A DNA stretch of 64,000 nucleotides, taken from Liberibacter brunswickensis. GTDB taxonomy: Bacteria > Pseudomonadota > Alphaproteobacteria > Rhizobiales > Rhizobiaceae. The position numbers and the translations under genes were made by a program. The stretch is taken from assembly GCF_036858155.1 (NCBI RefSeq), contig NZ_JAAEJX010000001.1, positions 1-64,000 on the forward strand, given 5' to 3'. This document shows, one piece after another, positions 44,824 to 55,126 of the stretch (positions are counted from its first letter, which is position 1; each line of letters opens with the position of its first letter). Below the pieces are notes generated by a model. It saw only the letters and a program-made list of their open reading frames with translations. It was not told the DNA's origin and did not search any database.

Positions 44824-45813
44824 TTATGATAAGTATTTTTTACGAGATTCTTTCAAACGTAAGAAATCATCGCCTGCGTGATAAGAAGAGCGAGTAAGGG
44901 GACTAGAAGAAACCATTAAAAAACCTTTACTATATGCAATAGTCGCATAAGATTTAAAGTCTTGTGGAGTTATAAAAGCCTCTACTTTATGATGTTTTCG
45001 TGTTGGTTGTAGATATTGTCCCATAGTTAAAAAATCGACATCAGCAGTACGCAAATCATCCATTAATTGCAATACTTCATTCCTTGTTTCTCCTAATCCC
45101 AACATGATACCAGATTTAGTAAAAATAAGAGGATTTAATTCTTTGACGCGTTGTAATAATCTTAATGAATGAAAGTAGCGAGCGCCAGGACGAACCGTTA
45201 GATAATTTGATGATACTGTTTCAAGGTTATGATTAAAAACATCAGGCTTCGCTGCAACAACTGTTTCTAAAGCATGGGGTTTACGTAAAAAATCAGGTGT
45301 AAGAACTTCAATAGTTGTAGAAGGGGAGGATTTTCTAATAGCAAGAATAACTTTTGCAAAGTGTTGTGCTCCGCCATCTTCTAGATCGTCACGATCTACT
45401 GATGTAATAACAACGTGAGATAGTTTCATGGATTTTACAGCCCAAGATATATTTTGTGGCTCTTTAGAATCTAACTCTTGTGGTTTTCCCGTTGCAACAT
45501 TGCAAAATGCGCATGATCTCGTGCATATTGATCCCATAATCATGAAAGTAGCATGATTTTTATTCCAACATTCTCCGATGTTAGGACATCCTGCTTCTTC
45601 GCAAACTGTAGTGATGTTACGAGATTTCAGTATTTTATAAGTTTCTTGATATCCAGGTGATGGTATTGGCGCACGTACACGAATCCAATCAGGTTTCTGT
45701 ATTTTTTCTGTGTCGGGTTTGTGTGTTTTTTCAGGATGTCGAGATCGTTCTTTGTTTGGAATAAGATTTAAGGCATGTTTCCTTTTATTGATTGTATCAA
45801 AAACTGTGACCAT
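44824..45813 (-). CDS. lipA: Lipoyl synthase
   Basis: A radical-SAM enzyme that inserts two sulfurs into octanoyl groups on lipoyl domains. Both iron-sulfur sites are present: the auxiliary cluster cysteines in CEEAGCPNIGECW and the radical-SAM CTRSCAFC. The C-terminal RSSYHAGD motif is also seen. At 329 residues it is normal. It serves the neighbouring pyruvate dehydrogenase E2 and the lipoyl-bearing E1 beta. Confidence 0.96.
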   Translation of the reverse strand: MVTVFDTINKRKHALNLIPNKERSRHPEKTHKPDTEKIQKPDWIRVRAPIPSPGYQETYKILKSRNITTVCEEAGCPNIGECWNKNHATFMIMGSICTRSCAFCNVATGKPQELDSKEPQNISWAVKSMKLSHVVITSVDRDDLEDGGAQHFAKVILAIRKSSPSTTIEVLTPDFLRKPHALETVVAAKPDVFNHNLETVSSNYLTVRPGARYFHSLRLLQRVKELNPLIFTKSGIMLGLGETRNEVLQLMDDLRTADVDFLTMGQYLQPTRKHHKVEAFITPQDFKSYATIAYSKGFLMVSSSPLTRSSYHAGDDFLRLKESRKKYLS

Positions 45814-46079
45814 GAATTTTCCAATAAATTTAGTATAACACTAAGGTTTTTAAGATGTATAAAAAACAAATGATTTACCTTTATGATAAAAGTACTTGTT
45901 TTGTTTTAGTATAAACATCATAATAACCCATTTTTAAAAAATAAGATAAGAATTAAACTTCTTCCTTGAGTTTGATAGAAAACGAATTACATAAACATTA
46001 ATTACAAAACCTAAACAAAATATGTTATTTTATGTTTGCAAAATATTTTCCTAAAAAATCAATATTATAGATCTTATTT

Positions 46080-47537
46080 TTAAGAATGAATGGCACGTTC
46101 GTAAGCATCTAAAATACTTTCTTTCATTGTTTCTGAGAGTGTAGGATGAGGAAATACAGTATGCATCAATTCTTCTTCAGTAGATTCTAGATTCATTGCA
46201 ATAGAAAAACCTTGAATCAGTTCGGTTACTTCTGCTCCAACCATATGAACTCCTAATACTTCTCCTGTTTTATTGTCAAAAATAGTCTTTACTATTCCAG
46301 AATCTTCTCCAAGTGTGATAGCCTTGCCATTAGCAGAAAAACTATGCTTACCAACACGGATATCTAAACCTTGTTCTCTTGCCTTTTCTTCGGTAAGGCC
46401 AATGGATGCTACTTGAGGATTACAATAGGTACATCCAGGTATTTTCCTTTTATTGAGTGGAGAAACTGCTTTTATCCCAGCAATTTTTTCTACACATATT
46501 ATTCCTTCATGTTCCGCTTTATGAGCTAACATTGGGGATCCAGCTACATCACCAATTGCATATATACCGTGAATGTTAGTGCATCCATAGTCATCTACAA
46601 TAATGCACCCGTTTTTAGTTTTAACTCCTAATTTCTCCAGACCAATGTTTTCTATGTTACCTTGTACGCCAGCTGACAATAAAAGTCGTTCTGCTTGCAT
46701 GGAAGAAATTGATCCATCTTTTTTCTCTATTTGTACAAATACTGTATTTCCTTTTGTTTCTACGCTGGAAATTTTTGATTCAGTAATTATATCTATTCCT
46801 TTCTTTTGAAGAGATTGTTGTACAAAATGAGAAATATCTAAATCTTCTGCAGGGAGAATCCGGTTTTTAACTTCTATAATAGAAACCTCTACACCTAAAG
46901 AGTTGTAAAAAGAAGAAAATTCTACTCCAATAGCTCCTGAACCCATGACAATAAGAGATTTTGGAGTTTTAGATGGTTTCAATGCATCAAAATAAGTCCA
47001 GATTGAGTTTCCATCAGGATCTATTCCTTCTATATGTCGTGGACGAGCTCCTGTTGCTATGATAATATGTTTTGCTTTATAAGTTCCTTCTCCCAAAACT
47101 TTTTTAGGTATAGGATGTTGTGGTTGAATTATTGGTTGAGAAGGATTAGAAACAATAATTTCAGATGGAGTGTTTAAAGCTGCTTTTCCCCAAATAATAT
47201 CAATTTTATTTTTATGCATTAAAAATTCTACGCCGCGATTTAATTTATGCGATACATCACGAGAACGTTTTACAATATCTTTGATATTGGGTTTTGCTTG
47301 TCCTTCTATACTTAAACCATAATGTTTTGCATTTTTAATATTATCAAGAATTTCAGCAGATCGTAAAAGGGATTTAGTAGGAATACAGCCCCAGTTTAAG
47401 CAAATACCTCCTAATCCTGAATATTCAACAATTGCGACTTTAAATCCAAGTTGTGCTGCGCGTATGGCGGCAACATATCCACCAGGTCCTGAGCCGATTA
47501 AAATTACATCGTATAAGTTTGATACCGATTCTTCCAT
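46080..47537 (-). CDS. lpdA: Dihydrolipoyl dehydrogenase (E3)
   Basis: The flavoprotein that reoxidises lipoyl groups with NAD+. It has the FAD motif GSGPGGYVAAIRAAQLG, the redox disulfide GGICLNWGCIPTKS, an NAD motif (VMGSGAIGVEF), and the catalytic HPHPTLSE His-Glu near the C-terminus. At 485 residues it is full length. It lies downstream of pdhC as the fourth gene of the complex. Confidence 0.95.
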   Translation of the reverse strand: MEESVSNLYDVILIGSGPGGYVAAIRAAQLGFKVAIVEYSGLGGICLNWGCIPTKSLLRSAEILDNIKNAKHYGLSIEGQAKPNIKDIVKRSRDVSHKLNRGVEFLMHKNKIDIIWGKAALNTPSEIIVSNPSQPIIQPQHPIPKKVLGEGTYKAKHIIIATGARPRHIEGIDPDGNSIWTYFDALKPSKTPKSLIVMGSGAIGVEFSSFYNSLGVEVSIIEVKNRILPAEDLDISHFVQQSLQKKGIDIITESKISSVETKGNTVFVQIEKKDGSISSMQAERLLLSAGVQGNIENIGLEKLGVKTKNGCIIVDDYGCTNIHGIYAIGDVAGSPMLAHKAEHEGIICVEKIAGIKAVSPLNKRKIPGCTYCNPQVASIGLTEEKAREQGLDIRVGKHSFSANGKAITLGEDSGIVKTIFDNKTGEVLGVHMVGAEVTELIQGFSIAMNLESTEEELMHTVFPHPTLSETMKESILDAYERAIHS

Positions 47538-47606
47538 TTGAAGGATCCTTTTATTTGATACAAGAACAGTATATTCATATTTAAAGATTATAATAAGGAA
47601 AAGTGT

Positions 47607-48863
47607 CTACATTAACATCCAGACTGGATTTTCTATGTATTCTTTAAATTTAGATAATAATTTTGATGCAATAGCTCCATCGATCGAGCGATGATCAGCT
47701 GATATAGTAGCGTTCATCATAGTCGCTACCTTAGTTTCTCCATTTTGGAAAACAACTTGCTTTTCTCCAGCTCCTATAGCAAGGATTGTCGATTGAGGTG
47801 GATTTATCACAGCACAAAAATTACTTATACCTAACATACCCATATTAGATACAGAAGTTGTTCCACCTTGATATTCTTCTGGTTTAAGTTTACGTTGTTT
47901 AGCTCGTTGGATGAGTTCTTTAACTTCAATAGAAATACTGACTATATTTTTTTGATCTACCTTACGAACAATAGGGGTAACAATTCCTCCTGGAATACTA
48001 ACTGCGATGCTTATATCAACATTCTTATGATAAATTAATGCATTTTCTGTCCAAGACACATTGGCTTCTGGCACTTTTATCATTGCTAGTGCAAAAGCCT
48101 TTAAAATTACATCATTTACAGAAACTTTGTTAGATTGTATTACTGTATTAATTTGTTCTCTTAATGAGAGAAGATTGTCGATATTACAATCAATAGATAC
48201 ATAAAAATGAGGGATCGTTTGTTTTGATTGTTGGAGACGGTAAGCAATAGTTTTGCGCATGTTGTCATGCGGGACAATATCATAGGAACCTTCAACAAAT
48301 AGTTTTATAATCTCATCATCAATATTTCCATTAACTTGTTTAAAAGATTGTGTTATTGGAGAAGATTTAATGTTTTCTTTCTTTAAAATGATAGCTTCTA
48401 TATCATTTTTAACTATTCGTCCATGTGGACCAGACCCGGATAATGATAACAAATCGATCCCGTGCTCTTTTGCAAGTCGACGTGCAAGAGGTGAAGAAAT
48501 GAGACGACCTTTACTTCTTCCCTTGTTTTCTTCTAAAGGAATAGTCAAATTAGTATCAGAAGATTCTTTTTTCTTCTCAACAAGGTTTTCTTTAGCAATA
48601 GTTGAATGAGTAATTTCTTCAGATTCCATTAAAATATTTAATAGAGGGCTATTTACTTTAACGTTTTCAGTGCCTTCTAAAACTAATATTTCATGCACTA
48701 ATCCTTCCTCTATAGACTCAAATTCCATTATTGCTTTGTCTGTTTCAATTTCGCAGAGTATGTCTCCTGGAGATATTTTATCTCCTTTTTTTATCATCCA
48801 TTTTTTTAATGTACCTGTTTTCATAGTTGGAGATAGTGAAGGCATAGTTATTGTATGTATCAT
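47607..48863 (-). CDS. pdhC: Pyruvate dehydrogenase E2 (dihydrolipoamide acetyltransferase)
   Basis: The core of the complex. One lipoyl domain carries ETDKAIMEFES with the lipoylated Lys (about residue 43). An E1/E3-binding domain follows (SPLARRLAKEHGIDLLSLSGSGP), and the catalytic domain ends in DHRSIDGAIAS with the active His. It starts 2 bases after pdhB ends, so translation is coupled. At 418 residues it is normal. Confidence 0.95.
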   Translation of the reverse strand: MIHTITMPSLSPTMKTGTLKKWMIKKGDKISPGDILCEIETDKAIMEFESIEEGLVHEILVLEGTENVKVNSPLLNILMESEEITHSTIAKENLVEKKKESSDTNLTIPLEENKGRSKGRLISSPLARRLAKEHGIDLLSLSGSGPHGRIVKNDIEAIILKKENIKSSPITQSFKQVNGNIDDEIIKLFVEGSYDIVPHDNMRKTIAYRLQQSKQTIPHFYVSIDCNIDNLLSLREQINTVIQSNKVSVNDVILKAFALAMIKVPEANVSWTENALIYHKNVDISIAVSIPGGIVTPIVRKVDQKNIVSISIEVKELIQRAKQRKLKPEEYQGGTTSVSNMGMLGISNFCAVINPPQSTILAIGAGEKQVVFQNGETKVATMMNATISADHRSIDGAIASKLLSKFKEYIENPVWMLM

Positions 48864-48865
48864 AA

Positions 48866-50266
48866 TTATTCTCTTGCCTTTCTTTTATAACAAACAGATT
48901 CAACAGATTCGATGATTTCTTCTACATTAGGAAGAGCAAGTTTTTCAAGATTTGCAGCATATGGCATTGGGACATCTTTACCCGCGATTGTTAGAACAGG
49001 TGCATCAAGATAGTCAAAAATTTTTCTTTGTACTTGATTAGCAATTTCAGATCCAACTGATGATTGTGGATATCCTTCTTCAACAGTTACAAGTCTTCCT
49101 GTTTTTTTTACTGATTCAAATATTGTTTTCCAATCTATTGGGCGGATAGTACGAAGATCAATTAATTCTACATCTATTCCTATTTTTTCTAATTCAATTA
49201 CTGCTTTAACTGCATAAGTCATTCCTATTCCAAAAGAAACAATAGTAGCGTCTTTCCCCTGGCGATGAACACGTGCCTTGCCGATTGGAATTATAAGATC
49301 ATCTACCATAGGAACTTCGAAACTACTTCCATAAAGAATCTCATTTTCTAAAAAAATAACAGGATTAGGGTCTCGGATAGCGGCTTTTAGAAGACCTTTA
49401 GCATCAGATGCTGTATATGGCATGATAACTTTTAATCCAGGAATATGGCTATACCATGCTGCATAACACTGAGAATGTTGTGCTGCAACTCGTGCTGCAG
49501 CTCCATTTGGGCCACGAAATACGATAGAAGTGCTAATTTGACCACCAGACATATATCGAGTTTTCGCTGCAGAATTTATAATTTGATCAATTGCTTGCAT
49601 TGCAAAATTAAAAGTCATAAACTCCACAATTGGTTTTAATCCTGCAAAACTTGCACCAATTCCAATACCTGCAAAACCGTGTTCAGTAATAGGGGTATCT
49701 ATTACTCTTTCATATCCAAATTCTTTGAGAAGTCCTTGGGTTACCTTATAAGCTCCTTGGTATTCTGCTACTTCTTCTCCCATTATGAAAACATTTTCAT
49801 CTCTACGCATTTCTTCTGCTATAGCATCACGCAATGCTTCTCTTACAGTCATAGAAGATGTTGGAACATTCGAAAATAAAGATTCTTCAATGTTTTTTGG
49901 TGATTTTTGATTGTCAACTTCATCTTCTTTTTCATTAGACATATGTATTGTATTTTCTGATATTGTAGATTTGACATAATTTTTATCTTCTAATACAATT
50001 TTTTCGATGTATGAAGAAGTTTCTTCTTCTTGAAGAATAGCAGCAATAGGAGTATTTACTTTTACATTTTGTGAACCATTAGGATAGAATATCTTCCCAA
50101 GAACACCTTCATCTATAGATTCAACTTCCATAATTGCTTTGTCGGTTTCCACCTCACAAAGGATATCTCCTTGTTTGACAGCATCTCCTTCATTTTTTTT
50201 CCATTTTGCTATATTGCCTTCTGTCATCGTAGGAGAAAGAGAAGGCATTGTTATTAAAATCGGCAT
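48866..50266 (-). CDS. pdhB: Pyruvate dehydrogenase E1 beta subunit with N-terminal lipoyl domain
   Basis: Residues 1-80 are a lipoyl domain (ETDKAIMEVES), an extra domain found on E1 beta in alphaproteobacteria. The remainder is the E1 beta chain (EEVAEYQGAYKVTQGL, DTPITEHGFAGIGIG, EEGYPQSSVGSEI). The 466-residue length fits the lipoyl-bearing form. The order pdhA-pdhB-pdhC is kept. Confidence 0.95.
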   Translation of the reverse strand: MPILITMPSLSPTMTEGNIAKWKKNEGDAVKQGDILCEVETDKAIMEVESIDEGVLGKIFYPNGSQNVKVNTPIAAILQEEETSSYIEKIVLEDKNYVKSTISENTIHMSNEKEDEVDNQKSPKNIEESLFSNVPTSSMTVREALRDAIAEEMRRDENVFIMGEEVAEYQGAYKVTQGLLKEFGYERVIDTPITEHGFAGIGIGASFAGLKPIVEFMTFNFAMQAIDQIINSAAKTRYMSGGQISTSIVFRGPNGAAARVAAQHSQCYAAWYSHIPGLKVIMPYTASDAKGLLKAAIRDPNPVIFLENEILYGSSFEVPMVDDLIIPIGKARVHRQGKDATIVSFGIGMTYAVKAVIELEKIGIDVELIDLRTIRPIDWKTIFESVKKTGRLVTVEEGYPQSSVGSEIANQVQRKIFDYLDAPVLTIAGKDVPMPYAANLEKLALPNVEEIIESVESVCYKRKARE

Positions 50267-50283
50267 TTACTATTTACTCCTGA

Positions 50284-51336
50284 TCAAATTGTAATATCTG
50301 AATAAAGTTCTTTGGGATCAGGTTCTTTATCAGATTGAGCAAATTCTACACTATCACTTATAATTTTACGTACCTTAATTTCTATTGATTTTATATCTTC
50401 CTCATTAGCCCATTTGTTTTTTAGTAATCGATCACGTGCTTGTTCAATTGGATCATGTTTTCCTCGAATTTCATTTACTTCATCACGAGTACGGTAGTTT
50501 GCTGGATCAGACATAGAATGTCCTCTATAACGATATGTTAGCATTTCTACTATAATTGGACCCTTGTTATTTCTACAATATGCAACTGATTTGTCCATTA
50601 TTTCTTTAACAGCTCGTACATCCATTCCGTCAACTTGTATCCCTGGAATGTTAAATGATATTCCCCTTCTTGAAAAATTAGTCTGTGCAGATGATCGAGC
50701 TACAGAAGTTCCCATGGCATATTGATTGTTTTCAATTACATAAATTACATTTAAATTCCAAAGAGCAGCTATATTAAAGCTTTCGTATACTTGCCCTTGA
50801 TTTGCAGCACCATCTCCAAAACAAACAACACATACTTTATCAGATTTACGATATTTGTTTGCGAATGCTATTCCTGTTCCAAGAGATACTTGAGCTCCTA
50901 CTATACCATGTCCTCCATAAAATCCATGTTCAGTAGAAAACATGTGCATGGAACCACCTTTTCCTTTTGATATACCGCCTCGTCTACCAGTTAATTCTGC
51001 CATTATTGTCGATGCGTTTACTCCGCAAGAAAGTATATGTCCATGATCCCGATATGCGGTAATCATTTGATCTCCTTCTGCAAGAGACATTTTCATCCCG
51101 ACGATAACGGCTTCTTGCCCAATGCAAAGGTGGCAAAATCCTCCTATCAGTCCCATACCATATAATTGCCCTGATTTTTCTTCAAATCGACGAATTAACA
51201 ACATTGATTGATATGCTGATAATTCTTCCTTTTTATCAAATTCAAGGACTTTAATTCCTTTAAAAAAAGGAATATCTATACAATCTGCTGTAGAATTTTT
51301 CTTATCTTTAGCAGACGAAGATGGATTAAGAGCCAT
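50284..51336 (-). CDS. pdhA: Pyruvate dehydrogenase E1 alpha subunit
   Basis: With PdhB it decarboxylates pruvate-derived substrate (pyruvate) on thiamine diphosphate. The ThDP-binding motif GDGAANQGQVYE...NN is present, plus YRDHG and the loop segment RYRGHSMSDPANYR. At 350 residues it is typical for alphaproteobacteria. It is the first gene of the pdh unit; about 125 bases separate it from the ftsB-like gene. Confidence 0.95.
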   Translation of the reverse strand: MALNPSSSAKDKKNSTADCIDIPFFKGIKVLEFDKKEELSAYQSMLLIRRFEEKSGQLYGMGLIGGFCHLCIGQEAVIVGMKMSLAEGDQMITAYRDHGHILSCGVNASTIMAELTGRRGGISKGKGGSMHMFSTEHGFYGGHGIVGAQVSLGTGIAFANKYRKSDKVCVVCFGDGAANQGQVYESFNIAALWNLNVIYVIENNQYAMGTSVARSSAQTNFSRRGISFNIPGIQVDGMDVRAVKEIMDKSVAYCRNNKGPIIVEMLTYRYRGHSMSDPANYRTRDEVNEIRGKHDPIEQARDRLLKNKWANEEDIKSIEIKVRKIISDSVEFAQSDKEPDPKELYSDITI

Positions 51337-51462
51337 TTTTATATCTCCAACATCACGTCTTTTTTATTGCACATACGTCAATCTTAACATTGATAATGTT
51401 CAAACTATTATTTATTACACAGTCAATAATCAAACACTTTTTTACAAGCAATAAACTTGCAT

Positions 51463-51780
51463 TTAAAAATTAGAATAGAATAAAATAATTTCATCCCCGC
51501 GAGATAAATTAAGATTATAACGCGCTTTTTCATCCAAGAGATCTTTTTCCAAAGATCCATCTCTCATCAATTTGACCTTAAATTCTAGTTTATAGCGAGC
51601 TTCTTGTAAATTAGTAAGAAACTCTTTCCGTTCAACGAGAGATTTTTTTAATACTTTAGTAGCCTTCAAACCATAGTCACCTATTATAGCATGATTAATA
51701 AAATAAATTATAAAACAAAAAGAAGTAACTAGAAAAATTACTCTAGCAAGTTTATTTTTTTTATAATATCTGGTCCACAT
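51463..51780 (-). CDS. ftsB: FtsB/DivIC-family septum protein
   Basis: A 105-residue bitopic membrane protein with a helix at about 13-30, then a coiled coil (about 45-75) and the family tail EKDLLDEKARYNLNLSRGDEIILFY. FtsB joins FtsL and FtsQ in the division complex. Its place between eno and pdhA is standard for the family. Confidence 0.85.
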   Translation of the reverse strand: MWTRYYKKNKLARVIFLVTSFCFIIYFINHAIIGDYGLKATKVLKKSLVERKEFLTNLQEARYKLEFKVKLMRDGSLEKDLLDEKARYNLNLSRGDEIILFYSNF

Positions 51781-51881
51781 ATTTATAAATTTTTATCATG
51801 TTAAAGTAATTTTATTAAAATTCATTATAGAGAGTATTTCTATAGATGCATGAAAAAATATCTACGTCAAATCCATATTGA

Positions 51882-53165
51882 CTATATTTTTTTATTGCTG
51901 AACAAAATAGACCTTCCTGCAAACTTTGCTTGTTTACCAAGGTTTTCTTCAATTCGGATTAATTGATTATATTTAGACAATCTATCCGATCGTGTCAAAG
52001 ACCCAGCCTTGATTTGTTTACAATTAGTAGCAACTGCTAAATCTGCTATTATATTATCCTCTGTTTCTCCTGAACGGTGAGATATGATGCTGGGATATCC
52101 TGCCATACGTGCTATTTCTATGGTATTAAGAGTTTCAGAAACACAACCTATTTGATTAGCTTTGATGAGTATTGAGTTTGCTGCTCCTTCAATTATACCT
52201 TTACTTAGACGTTCAGGATTAGTTACAAACAAATCGTCTCCTACCAGCTGACAGTATGATCCCATCTTTTTAGTCAGAATTTTCCATCCATGCCAATCAT
52301 CTTCAGACATGCCATCTTCTATGGAGTAGATGGGATAGCTGTCAACAAGGTTGGCAAGATAAGAAACCATCTCATCTGATTGTAATTCTATATTTTCACC
52401 TTTTAAAATGTATTTCCCATTTTTAAAAAATGAGCTAGCAGCACAATCAAGGGCAATAAACAAATCTTTTCCTGCTCTATAACCCGCTTTTTCTATAGAA
52501 TTGGTAATTAGATCAAGAGCAGAAACATTAGTTTTAAGATTAGGTGATAATCCTCCTTCATCTCCGACGTTAGTGCTGTGTCCTTGTGATTTTAATTCTT
52601 TTTTAAATGTGTGAAATACTTCTGCTCCCATGCGTATAGCATCACGTATATTATCTGCGCCTACAGGAACAATCATAAACTCTTGAAAATCAAGATCATT
52701 ATCAGCATGAATACCTCCATTTAGAATATTCATTAGAGGGACGGGCAGTACATGAGCAGCACATCCTCCTAAATACTTGTATAAAGGGAGGTTGGAGGTC
52801 TGTGCTGCAGCCCTTGATATAGCAAGAGATACTCCGAGGATAGCATTGGCGCCAAGGCGAGATTTATTGGGCGTACCGTCAAGATCAATCATTATCTTGT
52901 CGGCGAGAATTTGATCTCTCGCATCACATCCTAGCAATGCCGTACGAATCTCGCCGTTAACGGATGCAACAGCTTTCAGTACTCCTTTCCCAAAATAGCG
53001 CTTTTCTTTATCGCGTAATTCAAAAGCTTCATGAATGCCCGTAGATGCTCCAGAAGGAACCATAGCACGTCCTGCACTGCCATCATCAAGGGAAACATCT
53101 ACTTCGATAGTTGGGTTTCCTCTGCTATCAATAACCTCTCGAGCAATAATATCGCTAATGAACAT
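51882..53165 (-). CDS. eno: Enolase
   Basis: It interconverts 2-phosphoglycerate and phosphoenolpyruvate. It begins with IAREVIDSRGNPT; the metal-binding residues lie in ALDCAAS, SIEDGMSEDDW and VGDDLFVTN, and the signature ILIKANQIGCVSETL precedes SHRSGETED. At 427 residues it is full length. Confidence 0.97.
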   Translation of the reverse strand: MFISDIIAREVIDSRGNPTIEVDVSLDDGSAGRAMVPSGASTGIHEAFELRDKEKRYFGKGVLKAVASVNGEIRTALLGCDARDQILADKIMIDLDGTPNKSRLGANAILGVSLAISRAAAQTSNLPLYKYLGGCAAHVLPVPLMNILNGGIHADNDLDFQEFMIVPVGADNIRDAIRMGAEVFHTFKKELKSQGHSTNVGDEGGLSPNLKTNVSALDLITNSIEKAGYRAGKDLFIALDCAASSFFKNGKYILKGENIELQSDEMVSYLANLVDSYPIYSIEDGMSEDDWHGWKILTKKMGSYCQLVGDDLFVTNPERLSKGIIEGAANSILIKANQIGCVSETLNTIEIARMAGYPSIISHRSGETEDNIIADLAVATNCKQIKAGSLTRSDRLSKYNQLIRIEENLGKQAKFAGRSILFSNKKI

Positions 53166-53232
53166 ATTTTTTTCTTCTGACCCTATATAATTTCATACCT
53201 GTATTTTTAAATAAATCTTTTTTTTATGGTTT

Positions 53233-54078
53233 TTATAGTGATTTTATAATTTTGTCGATAGCAATTAATTGAGATAACAATTCTGGAAGATCATTTATAT
53301 TAATCATATTTGGTCCATCGGAGGGTGCATTATCAGGATCTTGATGTGTTTCTAAAAAAATCCCGGCAATTCCTGCAGCAACTGCAGATCTTGCAAGAGT
53401 GGATATGAATTTTCTTTCTCCTCCAGAGCAATTTCCGTTTATTCCTGGCTGTTGAACTGAATGACTGGCATCAAAAATAATAGGTACTCCCATGGATGCC
53501 ATAATAGGTATGGAGCGCATATCATTAACTAGGTTATTGTAACCAAAAGAGGTGCCACGTTCGCAAAAAAGTACGTTCATTGCTCCATTTGCGTTGAGCT
53601 TTTGTAAAACATTCTGCATTTCCCAAGGGGATAAAAATTGTCCTTTCTTTACATTGATAACTAATCCTGTTTGAGCTGCTGCTATTAGTAAATCAGTTTG
53701 TCGGCATAAAAATGCTGGAATTTGTAAGATATCCACGCTATCTGCTATTGCCTCGCATTGTTGTTCATTATGAACGTCTGTTATTATGGGAAAACCGTAT
53801 TTTTTTTTCAAATCTAGGAAAATTTCTATTCCTTTTTCAAGTCCTACTCCACGTTTTCCTTTTATTGAACTACGGTTTGCTTTGTCAAATGATGATTTGT
53901 AAATTAGTTCTAGATTTAGATTTTGACACATCTCATATAACTTATCTGCAATCATAAAGGCATGTTCATGGCTTTCTATTTGGCATGGCCCAGCAATTAG
54001 TACAAGACGTTTTCTATTCGAAAGTGTGACTTGTGTTTTGCCAGACTTAAGATGTATTTCTGAATTAGTATGTATCAT
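53233..54078 (-). CDS. kdsA: 3-deoxy-8-phosphooctulonate synthase (KDO8P synthase)
   Basis: It condenses arabinose 5-phosphate and phosphoenolpyruvate to the KDO precursor used by waaA in this window. The family motifs LIAGPCQIES, KSSFDKANRSS, TDVHNEQQC, QIPAFLCRQTDLL and FDASHSVQQPG are all present. The ATG at 54078 is preferred; the longer frame begins at a TTG (54144) and adds an unusual leader. eno follows, as in Rhizobiales. Confidence 0.95.
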   Translation of the reverse strand: MIHTNSEIHLKSGKTQVTLSNRKRLVLIAGPCQIESHEHAFMIADKLYEMCQNLNLELIYKSSFDKANRSSIKGKRGVGLEKGIEIFLDLKKKYGFPIITDVHNEQQCEAIADSVDILQIPAFLCRQTDLLIAAAQTGLVINVKKGQFLSPWEMQNVLQKLNANGAMNVLFCERGTSFGYNNLVNDMRSIPIMASMGVPIIFDASHSVQQPGINGNCSGGERKFISTLARSAVAAGIAGIFLETHQDPDNAPSDGPNMININDLPELLSQLIAIDKIIKSL

Positions 54079-54305
54079 ATCATTCCAATCAAGTTTATTC
54101 TTCTCTGTATTCTGTGGATAAAGACTATAATTAATATTATACAATCCTTTGTTTAAAAGATAACCTTAAAAAGGTCCTATCTTTTTTTCTATAGACTATA
54201 TATTATGACGGGAATAAAAAAATTAATTATATTTTTATTACTATTGTTGCTGTATTTTTTCTTTAATACATCTGTGGATATTTTGTTTGAGGAGAAATCC
54301 TAAAA

Positions 54306-54995
54306 ATGTTGACGCTTAAACAGCAAAAACTTTTATATTTTATACGAGAATATTTCGAATCAAAGGGTGTATCGCCGTCTTTTGATGAGATGAAAAAAGC
54401 TTTGAGAATTACATCTAAGTCAGGAATATATCGTCTTATTATTTCTTTAGAAGAGGCTGGTTTTATTCGTAGAATTCCAAAACGTGCTCGAGCTCTGCAA
54501 ATTATTAAAATGCCAGAAAATATGAAATTATCTTCTCGATCTGCTATTCATGATTTAAGTCCTATTACGAATAGACAGGAAAAGAGTTATTGTTGTGTAA
54601 GTGTTCCTTTTATGGGCTGTATAGCAGCGGAGGTATCAATTGATTCTGTACAAAATAAGTTTCACGATATTCTCGTTCCTTCAACAATGTTACAAAAAGG
54701 AGAGCATTATGCTCTTGAAGTCAAAGATGATTCTATGGTTGGAGTTGGTATTTTAAGAGGAGATATCGTTGTTATGTTTAGTAGTACATCAGCTGATCCA
54801 GGAGATGTAGTTTTGGCTTTTTTCGATGATCAAATTGCCACTATTAAGAGATTTCGACAGAAGGGTGATTCTATAGCTTTAGAACCTGCTAATGCTGCAT
54901 ATAAAACTCGTATATTCCACCTTAATAATATAAAAATTAAGGGAAAATTGGTAGGATTAATACGTCAATATCCCTATGTGAATCTAAGCGCATAA
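54306..54995 (+). CDS. lexA: LexA-family SOS repressor with an altered cleavage site
   Basis: This 229-residue protein has a winged helix at 1-66 and a peptidase S24 domain. The catalytic Ser143 (DDSM) and Lys181 (ATIKRF) are both present. The self-cleavage site, Ala-Gly in LexA, reads Ala108-Glu109 (GCIAAEVS). I find no rhizobial SOS box (GTTC-N7-GTTC) in the 150 bases upstream. A GAGGAG site precedes the ATG. Confidence 0.92.
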   Translation: MLTLKQQKLLYFIREYFESKGVSPSFDEMKKALRITSKSGIYRLIISLEEAGFIRRIPKRARALQIIKMPENMKLSSRSAIHDLSPITNRQEKSYCCVSVPFMGCIAAEVSIDSVQNKFHDILVPSTMLQKGEHYALEVKDDSMVGVGILRGDIVVMFSSTSADPGDVVLAFFDDQIATIKRFRQKGDSIALEPANAAYKTRIFHLNNIKIKGKLVGLIRQYPYVNLSA

Positions 54996-55001
54996 TATAT
55001 T

Positions 55002-55030
55002 TTTAAGTTATTCCTTAAATTTATATTTTT
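55002..55030 (+). terminator. Weak hairpin after lexA
   Basis: TTTAAG (55002-55007) and CTTAAA (55014-55019) form a 6-bp, nearly all A/T stem with a 6-base loop, followed by TTTATATTTTTT. It lies 7 bases after the lexA stop. Weak thermodynamically. Confidence 0.3.
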
Positions 55031-55126
55031 TAAAATAAAATCATTTTTATGGATGATGAAATTTATTTGTAACTGCTGATGTCATGTTTGCAACATAATG
55101 ATTTGATTGAGTATATCTTTATTGTT

